This document shows, in pieces, positions 35,895-44,677 of a DNA stretch of 64,000 bases. Position 1 is the stretch's first letter; every line of letters starts with the position of its first letter. The DNA lies in the NCBI GenBank assembly GCA_030844895.1, contig CM061232.1, positions 88,849,769 through 88,913,768 of the forward strand. Direction: 5' to 3'. The notes under the pieces were generated by a model, which was given only the letters and a program-made list of their open reading frames with translations, was not told the DNA's origin and did no database searches. The position numbers were made by a program, and so were the translations under genes. The stretch comes from Ambrosia x helenae (Eukaryota > Streptophyta > Magnoliopsida > Asterales > Asteraceae).

Positions 35895-35982
35895 TCATCT
35901 GTAACACCCCGCCCCTCTCACCACCAATATTGTCCGCTTTGCCCATCCAGAGCTCACGGATTTGTTTTTGGTTACCCAAGTG

Positions 35983-36060
35983 GAGACTTCCCAGGAGGTC
36001 ACCTATCCTGGAATTTCTCCCACCTGAGCACGCTTAACTGTGGAGTTCTCCTCTCATCCA
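35983..36060 (-). ncRNA. 5S rRNA-derived segment in Cassandra 3' LTR
   Basis: Minus strand reads GAACTCCACAGTTAAGCGTG, then GGATAGGTGACCTCCTGGGA. Compared with plant 5S rRNA the box A and box C cores are kept, while the linker differs. Not a functional rRNA gene. Confidence 0.85.
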
Positions 36061-36362
36061 CTAACATTAAGCTCCAAAACGCGTTGGTGATTTAAGAGGC
36101 AAGACATTACTTATGAACCAAGGATCTCTCCTGGCCACGGCCGATGTGGGATTTTCCTGGGGTGTCACATTCACCCCCCGTTAGAGTTTCATCATCCCTG
36201 ATGAGGTTAGAGTCTCATCGTCGCTGATGAGGTTTGCACTCACCATCCCGAACGGCACAGGAGTGGCTCTGATACCATCTGTAACACCCCGCCCCTCTCA
36301 CCACCAATATTGTCCGCTTTGCCCATCCAGAGCTCACGGATTTGTTTTTGGTTGCCCAAGTG

Positions 36363-36440
36363 GAGACTTCCCAGGAGGTCACCCATCCTGGAATTTCTCC
36401 TACCTGAGCACGCTTAACTGTGGAGTTCTCCTCTCATCCA
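36363..36440 (-). ncRNA. 5S rRNA-derived segment in Cassandra 5' LTR
   Basis: Same segment as in the other LTR but with GGATGGGTGACC, one base closer to the usual 5S C box. In the 5' LTR it could serve as an internal Pol III promoter. Confidence 0.85.
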
Positions 36441-36549
36441 CTAACATTAAGCCCCAAAACGCGTTGGTGATTTAAGAGGCAAGACATTACTTATGAACCA
36501 AGGATCTCTTCTGGCCACGGCCGATGTGGGATTTTCCTGGGGTGTCACA

Positions 36550-36690
36550 GTTTTGGTGCATTTGCATATGGCCAAATTGGTTAAAAGTAGTGGGGTTTTG
36601 GTGCATTTTCATTTGGGAATATTGGGTGAGAGGGTTGGGACTTTGTTGGAACCCCGAAAATGTAGCCCAAGTTGGATCGATTAGCATCAT
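36550..36690 (-). pseudogene. PIF ORF1-type protein, N-terminal part
   Basis: Minus-strand frame from MMLIDPTWATF through QMKMHQNPTTFNQFGHMQMHQN, rich in Gln, Asn, Met and His. It stops at the Cassandra boundary. Its sense-strand continuation is the segment beginning at 22494, so one exon was split. An upstream Asn/Pro-rich stretch (DPYQNNPSQTP, to about 36770) in another frame suggests the original start was there; its expected ATG now reads ATA. Confidence 0.55.
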
Positions 36691-38072
36691 GTAACCCGGT
36701 GTCGTGAACGGTTCGGGTTCGGGTTTTGATTACGTTGTGGGGTTTGACTCGGGTTATTTTGGTAGGGATCTATGATGATATAAAATAAAAGATTGTATAA
36801 AAAAATAAAAGATTGTATAAAGATTGTAAAGAAGATGATGTAAAAATGAGGTAAATGGTTTGTTTATATATAATAACTAGCTGATTACCCCGGGAGGGTC
36901 CCGAGGTTCAAAAATCTAATTTTATGTGATAACCTATTGCCAATGGCTCAAGTTAACTAATTACTAACCACAAAATCTCTCAATCATTGCATGTTCATAG
37001 TATTCTAATCAGTAATAACTCATATTCTCTAATCTAAAACCTAATCAGTAATCATCTAAAGAATCACTTATGTAAGCTGCAACTATTAAAAAACTCATCA
37101 CATTTCTCTCATTTCTCACATTCTAATGGCTCTTATAATTCCTAACCTAATCAACTAAAAAACACTTAAGTTGGAAGTTGTAATCATTGCATCTCATTAT
37201 GCCACGTGGCATAATCAAGAGATGGTTGAGGCCACCATTGAACGCCACGTCAGCAACGATCAATTCTTTCCGGGAGCGTCCCGGAGTTGAAAAATATAAC
37301 CATTTTAATAATACTAATACTAATAGTAATAATTATTACTCTTGTAATTAAATAAATAAAAAATAACCTTGCTATAAGGTGACACCATGTGTTGCAGTGT
37401 TGCGCGATTCTTTCTCCTAACTTCTCTTGATGAAGTATACCTAGTAAAATTCCAATGATAACATGGCGATTGGGCTGATTTTCAACATCGTAGATAAGAA
37501 CCTTGTTTAAAAGAAAAAACATGATTAATGAATAACATGAACATTTTGTGTGTTTTTTTCCTGTATGAACGAAACTCCACAAAAAATAGTCGATTTTTCT
37601 CCGTTTTTATATAGGACTATGGTACTCGTTGGAAAGATAAATAAAACGCTCGTTAATTTGGTGTAATTTTTTTCTTTAAAAAATCCCGTATATAAAAGAT
37701 ATAAACGTTTAAAAATTATGGGAGGAAACATGAGAGAGAAAATTTTAAATTTATTTTTAATTTTTTTTTTAAAATAACTCAATTTAATTTAGGGTTTTAT
37801 GTAGGGCTGCAACCGAACTGAACTTTCAGCGAACAGTTCATGAACCGTGCGGCAGGAAGTTCGTTTTTGTTCGTTTTGTTTAGTAAATGAACGAACACGA
37901 ACAAAAAATTCCGTTCGTTTAGTTAAACGAACGAACATGAACAAAGGTCGCGTTCGTTCGTTTATGTTCGTGAACGTTCGGTAACGTGTTCGTTTGTGTT
38001 CGATAGTTTATTAAGGTTTTTAACTTTTACACATTTTTTATATTCTTTTATTTTTATTTATTTTACCCAATA

Positions 38073-38108
<36 letters not shown>

Positions 38109-38111
<3 letters not shown>

Positions 38112-39110
38112 TAGAGGATCTGGTAGGAAAATTGTTTTGTGTAGGAAGTGTAGGAATTATTTTCAACCATTAGATCAAATCTGATTAAATCTTTAGATGA
38201 AGGGCATTATAGACTTTTTATCCATCTTTTATTTATTACAAACCCACTAAATTAGCAAACCAACATCTGGATATTTATGAAGATTAATCATCCTAAATTA
38301 ACTAATTATTCATTATTTTCATAAGAATCATAAGATATTCATATCAAATAAGTTGATCAATACCCAAAAACTTGTTCGATTCTTCAAACATATAACCCAT
38401 CTCTATCACTTGTTCGATTAATCTAGTCATGGCAGAAAGTTAACATCAGGAGTGTTTTTATAATAACGTCAGGAGTGTTTTATAATGAAAGAGAAACTAG
38501 TATGCATTAATAAGGAGTGTTTTATAATATCATCGGAAGTGTTTTATAACAGTATAACATCAAGAGTGTTTTATAACTGGAGGTGTTTTATAACAAACAA
38601 AACACCGTTGAAATGTTTTAATCCACAACAACTACACCTAATATACATAAACATTTTATAAAACACTTTATATGTTTATCCATATAGAACAATCAACTAA
38701 CAAAAGCCTTATATAAAACACTTCTGATGTTACGATTTTATAACAAATAAAAACACTGTTACATGTTTCTTACACATAAAATGAAGATGAATGTTGAAGA
38801 TGGGTGCACAATTGATTTTGTTTTATGAAAATAAATGTTTGAGTCTTGAATGATATTAACGAAAATAATAATTAGGAGAGAGAGGGGGGAGATACCATAA
38901 ATATAGAAAGCATTCAAACAGTTTCTAAAAATATTGATATAAAATGACCTTGATACCCTCATTTAAAACACATATTGACGATCATACCCTTATATTCTTT
39001 AATATATTAATTAGATTTTAAACACCATCCCATCTTTTAATCTCAACCATCCATCTTTAAATCTAATGGTTGAAAACACTTCCTACACAAAACCATTTTC
39101 CTATAGGAAC

Positions 39111-39118
<8 letters not shown>
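38109..39118. mobile_element. MITE flanked by TA microsatellites
   Basis: About 1 kb with long imperfect inverted ends; both, read inward, contain GGAAAAT.GTTTTGTGTAGGA and then TCAACCATTAGAT. (TA)n runs of about 30 bp abut each side (38077-38108, 39119-39145). No coding. Superfamily not assigned. Confidence 0.7.
38454..38600. repeat. Six dispersed GGAGTGTTTTATAA copies
   Basis: Within the MITE, variants of (A/G)GGAGTGTTTTATAA occur about six times in 150 bp at irregular spacing. Confidence 0.7.
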
Positions 39119-39150
<32 letters not shown>

Positions 39151-39775
39151 AATACATAAATAACTATATGAGATCAATAAACCTATTTTTATTTATTTTT
39201 ACACATTTTTTATATTCTTTTATTTTTATTTATATTCTTTTATTTGATGCCCTCCACCTACAACACCCTTCTCCAATACTAAGTATGTTTGAACAATTAG
39301 GATATATTTTGGTGTGGATCTAGCTAATTTTTTAACGTATGTGAATTCGATGTTATTCAAAAGTAATATATGTTCGTTTGTGTTTGTTTCCGTTCCTGAA
39401 CACTTGTTTGTGTTCATTAATGTTCGTGTGCGTTCATGAACAAAATTAACAAACAGACACAAACAAACACGAACATGAGCGTTTTTCTTAACAAACGAAC
39501 ACAGACAGAAAATCTCGTTCGGCAAGTGTTCATGAACTGTTCGTGAACACATAATTTTCTTAGCAAACGAACACGAAAAAAGCCATGTTCGTGTTCGTTC
39601 GGTTTCATTTGCAGCCCTAGTTTTATGTTTACATTTTTTTTAATTAAAAAAGGAAATAGTTCAAAAACACTAAAATCTTTTAGTTATGATGCCACGTGGT
39701 ACTCTCAAGGGGAGGTTGAGGCCTTCATTGCACGCCACGTCAGCATATACGTTTTCTTTTATATATATAGATAGA

Positions 39776-40085
39776 TAAAATAAACTTTTTTTTAAACGGT
39801 AAAAAGACAGTTGCCAAATTGTCATAATATGGGAAAATGGACACATGGAGGCACGGCAAACCCCGGCTCTAACTTGCCGGTCATGACGACTATGGGCAAG
39901 GGGCGGTGTTGCCACCCCAGGCTTTCCCTGCCAGGCCAATGCTGAGCCCCACACCACTCAGTCTAATGAGACGTCTCTTAAAATTTTAGTTTCGTTTTGG
40001 TTTAGCCCTTATATATATGTACCCTTCGTTGCATCATGAAGGAAGTTTCTGGGTGGGCCCTCTTTCAGGCAAGCCATCCCCTAAG
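39776..40085. other. Right end of the PIF-like element and flank
   Basis: 39776-39974 is GC-richer sequence leading to the candidate right terminal repeat. Beyond it is unassigned DNA with a TATATATAT stretch near 40010. Confidence 0.35.
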
Positions 40086-41005
40086 GGGCTGTTTGGCAAT
40101 CTCTGAATGGGTAAGTGCTAAACCAATAAAAGGTCTGAATTGGTAAGAGGCTCTGAACCAGGAGGTGCTGAACCAGTAAAGTGTTGTTTGTTTAAACATC
40201 TGAATAAATATGTAAAATGACTATTTTATCCCCAATTCCACCCCACCCCACCCCACCCCACCTTCTCTCTTTTTTTCTTTTAAAGAATCTGCACTTCACG
40301 TTCTTGCACACCTACCCACCTCCTCTCTTACCATTGGGGTTGGTGGTCCAATGGCAAGGCAAAGCCTTTTATTACACTAAAAGTGTGAGGTCTTGAGTTC
40401 AAGTCTCACAAGGAGCAAGAAATTTACCTTTCAAAAAAAAAAAAAAAAAATACCCCATGACCTTTTCTTTTCATTTCATTTTCAAGTTTCTTTGTTTCTT
40501 TTAACGAATCTGCACACTTCACGATCATCTCTTTTTTTCTTTAACAAAAGTCTTTTATCCCAACCTACCCTTCCCAGTTTCCGGTGAGAGGGGAGGATGA
40601 GGGGCGACGTACGACAACGGCCGGAGGAGGGGTGGCATCGGTGCTTGTGTGACGCTATAAATAGGCAAAAAGGACGGGATAAGCAAGGTGGTGGAAGATC
40701 AGTGGTGGGTGTGCGCCGGTGACGAGAAGCGGTGGTGGATGTTAGGTGGTGGTCGACGGTGACGAGTTGATGTGGTCGCAGTGGATGTAGAAAGGGTGGG
40801 AAACTTCGTGGATGATAATGCTGTGATGTGATATGGGTTGCAAGGGTGAAGTTGTAAAGATTTTCATTCAGAGACTTCTCAAATCTGTAACATTCAGACT
40901 GAATAGAATGATTAAGAGGCACCGCCGTAGTGAACCAAATACATCTACCTCTGACCGATTCAGAGGTAGACTCTGAATGAAATCATTCAGATGGTAAACA
41001 AACAA
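40086..41005. mobile_element. MITE-like element with a SINE inside
   Basis: Flanked by an exact 8-bp direct repeat CCCCTAAG (40078-40085 and 41006-41013). The ends GGGCTGTTTGG..TCTGAATG and, inverted, TTGTTTG..ATCTGAATG are imperfect inverted repeats. The 8-bp repeat suggests hAT, but the palindromic CCCCTAAGGGG makes the exact boundary ambiguous. ORFs inside (such as 40482-40922 minus) are GGTGGT-rich and do not look coding. Confidence 0.6.
40331..40450 (+). mobile_element. SINE (tRNA-derived)
   Basis: A tRNA-like head with A box TGGTCCAATGG (40344-40354) and B box AGTTCAAGTCT (40396-40406), a short body, and a poly-A tail at 40433-40450. This is the layout of plant SINEs. A target duplication is unclear (TACC at both sides). 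Nested in the MITE-like element. Confidence 0.7.
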
Positions 41006-41013
41006 CCCCTAAG

Positions 41014-41189
41014 TTTACTTGCTTGTACTACCCATGAACACAAACTTTTACAATAATGAGGAAACAAACCGAAGAATCTGAGGAACTCAAAACCAAACCA
41101 TTGAACACGTATCTTGTTAAATTCGGTTTTGACCGCTTTGAATTTGGTTTGGTTTGACCAAAAATACGTTTGGAACTGAGAAACCAATT
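41014..41189. other. Left flank of the Copia element
   Basis: Non-coding; includes the first copy of the GGTTTTGACC repeat unit described for 61365-61465. Confidence 0.5.
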
Positions 41190-41341
41190 TAATAGATTAC
41201 AATTAGTCAATTTGTATTATTAGTAAATTATTTGTAATTATGATAATGTATATCCCTTCCATAATTATAGGGATACTACTCTTGTATTTATAGATGATCA
41301 ATCAATGAGAATTGCAAGGTTGTGAACCATATTCTCTAACA
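41190..41341 (+). repeat. Copia 5' LTR
   Basis: 152 bp ending TCTCTAACA directly before the primer site. Very short, as in several plant Copia lineages. Confidence 0.9.
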
Positions 41342-41461
41342 TGGTATCAAGCCAAAACCCTATTTTTCCCTAAACAATTCTTCCTGCTGCCGCAACATTA
41401 TATCCCTAATCGCATTTTTTTCTTCCTTTTCTTCATCGCAATACATCAAAATACCTTCACT

Positions 41462-43627
41462 ATGTCTTCTATTCATCCTGCTGTGACCGTTACCAACATC
41501 AAGAATTTTATTCCCATCATTCTTGATCGCCAAACCAAGCATTACAATACATGGGCTGAACTCTTTACCATCCATTGTAAGGCTTATGAGGTTTATGACC
41601 ATCTATTACCCCGTGTCCCCGCCCCCACGTCCTCCTCTTCGTCCGGAAAAGACACGGAATCACCTCCAAAAACCACCCACCAAGAATCTTGGGAGCGCAT
41701 AGATGCCATAGTCTTGCAATGGATTTATGGCACTATCACCTAAGACTTGGTACACACCATCATGATCACTAAAACCACCGCCTATGATGCCTAGTGTCGC
41801 CTGAAAAACCTTTTCTTAGACAACCAAGCCGCCCGTATCATCGCCCTCCAAAATAAAATTTTCAACACCCGCCTAGACCTTTTTCCGACATGTCCTCATA
41901 TTGCCTACACATGAAACTAATTTTCGACCAACTCATAAGTCTGGGAGCCAATGTCACCGAAAACCAACTTGTCATGCAAATCCTCACCGGCCTAACCGAA
42001 CCTTACGAAACCATCTCCCTCATACTTCAAAACACACAACCCTTACCCACCTTCTATGACACCCGTTCTAGGCTTTGTCAAGTCGAGGACCAAAATATTA
42101 GTCAAACCTCTCTTGCGGCTCAATCGTCCGGTACCGCACTCAACACACTCACCTCCCATCCAAACCCATCCAATGACACCCGAAATTCTACTCCAACCGA
42201 TGGTTCCGATCGCGGACGTGGCCGAGGTCATGGTCGTGGTCGTGGTCGGGGTTCATACGGTCGGGGTCGTTTTCAACAACACGTGTGGCAACCCTCCCCT
42301 TGGCCCGGTACCCCACCAAACCCACAAAATTTTTCACCGTGGCCAAACTAGTCATATCCTCCATGTCCTTTCCCATCTAGTCCTATAGCCCAATACCCTC
42401 ATAATCCCCACGCCCAAAACTCTTTTTACTACCCCACGGCGGCCCACCCAATGTACCCACAAAACAATTCTGCATCCCAACAGCCTTCTGGACAGGCCCA
42501 ACAGTCACGGGCTACCTCATCAGCGGGCTTACTGGGCCCGAAGCCCAACACTACCAACTCAGCCCAATCTTACTCGGCTAATTACTCTCCCACGAATATT
42601 GCTCAGGCTCTATACAACTTGGCGCTTCATCAGAATGATCCATCCTGGACCATGGACACCGGGGCAACAGGTACAATGTCTCCTCAATTTGATAAGTTCT
42701 CGTCTATTTTTAATTCTAGCATTATTCGCAACATTATTGTTGGGAATGGTAAAACCATTCCGGTTTTAGGCCAAGGCAACATTACCTTACCACCACCATT
42801 CCCACCCTTTAAAACTAAACAATGTCCTATATGCTCCTAACCTAGTTAAAAACCTTATATCTGTTCGTCGTTTTTACAACTGATAACCATTTATCTGTCG
42901 AATTTGACCCCTATGGTTTTACTGTGAAGGACCTCCAGACCAAGAAACCTATCCTACGGTGCAATAGCTCGGGGGATCTCTACACTCTTAGCCCTTCCAA
43001 CATCACCAATCTCACAACTGCTTCTACCTATGCAGCCATTTCTCAAGACATTTGGCATCAACGGCTCAGTCACCCAGGCCCAGCTATTTTGAATAATTTA
43101 AAAACTTCTAGTACTATTACTTGTGGTTCTTTAAATAGTAAATTATGCAGTGCTTGTATTTTTGGTAAACACACCAAACTTCCTCTTGTTACTTCTAATA
43201 CAAGTACACGTATGCCATTTGATCTAGTTCATAGTGATGTTTGGACCTCACCCATTATTTCTAATGGGGGCCATCGATATTATGTATTGTTCTTGGATGA
43301 TTTCACCAATTTTTTGTGGACCTATCCTATCACCCATATATCCGATGTCTTTGCCATGTTTACTAAATTTAATAATTTTGTCCAAACCCAGTTTAACACT
43401 AAAATAAAACAACTCCAATGTGACAACGGGCGTGAATATGCCAACAATAAATTTCATAATTTTTGCTCCGCAAATGGCATGTTTTTTCGCTTTTCATGTC
43501 CTCACACCTCCTCCCAAAATGGCAAAGCCGAACGTAAAATTCGAACCATAAATAACCTCATGCGTACCATTTTAGCCCATTCATCCATGCCCACTACCTA
43601 CTGGTCACATGCCCTCGAAACTGCCAC
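41462..43627 (+). pseudogene. Copia gag, protease and integrase (first half)
   Basis: Gag starts MSSIHPAVTVTNIKNFIP at 41462. Stops at 41741 (TAA) and about 41790 (TAG), a shift near 41885 and a stop near 42350 break it. Where a zinc knuckle is expected there is an RG-rich tract (GRGRGHGRGRGRGSYGRGR). Protease motif WTMDTGATG is near 42648. After a shift near 42835 comes the GAG-pre-integrase finger (WHQRLSHPG...LCSACIFGKH). The integrase acidic residues HSDVW, QCDNGREY and GKAERKIR all look intact. The frame is cut at 43627, after ALETAT, by the inserted element. Confidence 0.88.
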
Positions 43628-43673
43628 TGTGACATCCGTCACTTTCTATTTTTATGTAATAATTATAATAATG

Positions 43674-43710
<37 letters not shown>

Positions 43711-43880
43711 TTCAGATTATATATAGATAAATATTTATAACCACACTCACTTGAAACACCATACAAAACCAACCCAAACCATAACCCACCCTTTCTTTAT
43801 TTTCGGCCCAACACTTGCCAGGCTCAACAACCATCCAGCCCACTACCCCTCTCCATTCTCCTTCTATTTTAAACAAAAAA

Positions 43881-43960
43881 GGCTCCTGCCGGGACTCGAA
43901 CCCGGGCAGGTAGCCGGCTCAAACACAACACCACACGTGCAACAACCATCTGAGCTACAC
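43881..43960 (-). ncRNA. tRNA-like module, element A 5' LTR, antisense
   Basis: Minus strand: A box TAGCTCAGATGG (43946-43957), B box GGTTCGAGTCC (43892-43902) within a perfect T-arm CCGGGTTCGAGTCCCGG, then a run of T just past 43881. It has Pol III promoter and terminator layout but no full cloverleaf, so it is not a tRNA gene. Confidence 0.6.
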
Positions 43961-44592
43961 ATGACTTCTGAATAAATCACAACCCGTATTATATATTAAC
44001 ACAAAACCTGCAGTTCTTCTCCTTTCCTTGTTCAATCGCTGCTGTCCACACCCACGCAAACTTTTATATTTTTTTTCCTTTTCTTTGCTGTTGATTTAAC
44101 AAGAATATGGTAACCATTGACTCGAGATATGGAATTAGCAACTGATTGCGCGTATTGACCACATTAATACGGTCAAAACCTTCCAAAATCTCACACAATC
44201 ACCGCGTTCATGTCATGAATGGGTCAAAACTTTCCAATTCGTTCATCCGAGTGTTAGCCTATAAATTGAACCTCTAATCTCAATCCTTACTCGCCGGAAT
44301 ACAAACCTTCACTATCAATTTCCGTTAAAATCGTCTTCATAAGAGTAATCGTTTGAAGTTTGACTTTCTGTTGACTTGACAAATTATCACCAAACCGTGT
44401 TTGTAAGTAATGTTTCTCTTATGGGTTTTAGTCTTCGGCCATCACACAACAATAACCCTATGATTAATTGGGTTATTGTTGTGTGAATCTGTCAATTGGT
44501 AATTCTAGGGCTCGATTGTTATAAATTGGGGAAGAACACGTGAAACTACGTATATAATTTTTATGAAACAAAAATAACACAAACAATTTGTT

Positions 44593-44677
44593 CAGATCAG
44601 ATGGTTAACACAGCTGTTACAAAACGAAGGGTCTCAGGTTCGAGCCCAAGGGTGGGCAACCATTTTCAGTTTTTTTT
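44593..44677 (+). ncRNA. tRNA-like module, element A 5' LTR, sense
   Basis: A-box-like CAGATCAGATGG (44593-44604), B box GGTTCGAGCCC (44637-44647, one base off consensus), then a T8 run at 44669. Transcription would go into the element. Confidence 0.5.

Larger units (their letters stand above)
35900..36549 (-). mobile_element. Cassandra-type TRIM carrying 5S rRNA sequence
   Basis: Two 270-bp LTRs (35900-36169 and 36280-36549, TGTAACACCCCGCCCC...GGGGTGTCACA) enclose 110 bp that hold only a primer site (36264-36276) and a purine tract (CACCCCCC on plus, just after 36169). On the minus strand each LTR contains a recognisable 5S rRNA segment with the Pol III A box and C box (CAGTTAAGCGTGCT, GGTGACCTCCTGGGAAG). 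That combination defines the Cassandra family. It has no coding capacity, so mobility would depend on other elements. Confidence 0.92.
37802..39619. mobile_element. hAT-type element nested in the Helitron
   Basis: Terminal inverted repeats TAGGGCTGCAA at both ends and an exact 8-bp target duplication GTTTTATG (37794-37801 and 39620-39627). Subterminal regions are full of CGAACA/TGTTCG repeats, as in hAT ends that bind transposase. No transposase. It contains a MITE between TA runs. Confidence 0.88.
36877..39775 (-). mobile_element. Helitron-like element, non-autonomous
   Basis: On the minus strand it starts TCTATCTATATATATAAAAG at 39775 and ends with a hairpin (CGGGACCCTCCCG), a short spacer and CTAG at 36877. 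It is flanked by A and T, so insertion was between A and T as Helitrons do. Without the hAT element inside it is about 1.07 kb. No Rep/helicase coding is present. The sub-end motif CCACGTGG..ACGCCACGTCAGCA appears twice (37203 and 39693), and a second hairpin CCGGGACGCTCCCGG lies at 37268-37282. Confidence 0.75.
21028..39974 (-). mobile_element. PIF/Harbinger-like element, host of a large nest
   Basis: Left end ACGTCTCATTA..AGTGGGTGTGG (21028-21065) and right end, inverted, ACGTCTCATTA..GAGTGGTGTGG (39974 down) form imperfect terminal inverted repeats. A PIF ORF1-type gene runs on the minus strand between them. After removal of the inserted Gypsy 2, Cassandra and Helitron with its contents, only about 2 kb remain, with no DDE transposase. 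The target duplication is unclear (TTA-like on the right only). The family call rests mainly on the ORF1 protein; the terminal match was made by eye. Confidence 0.5.

Noticed and set aside
36196..36232. Two CTGATGAG phrases in the Cassandra internal region, resembling a hammerhead ribozyme core
   Set aside because: The required GAAA partner and a correctly placed cleavage stem were not found in either orientation, so there is no support for a ribozyme or retrozyme.
40482..40922. Minus-strand 146-codon ORF rich in His, Arg and Thr
   Set aside because: Composed of GGTGGT-type repeats inside a MITE-like element; no family features.
43881..43960. Genuine tRNA gene
   Set aside because: A T-arm and the A and B boxes are present, but I could not fold a proper acceptor stem and anticodon arm, and the copy is inside an LTR. 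Kept as tRNA-like only.
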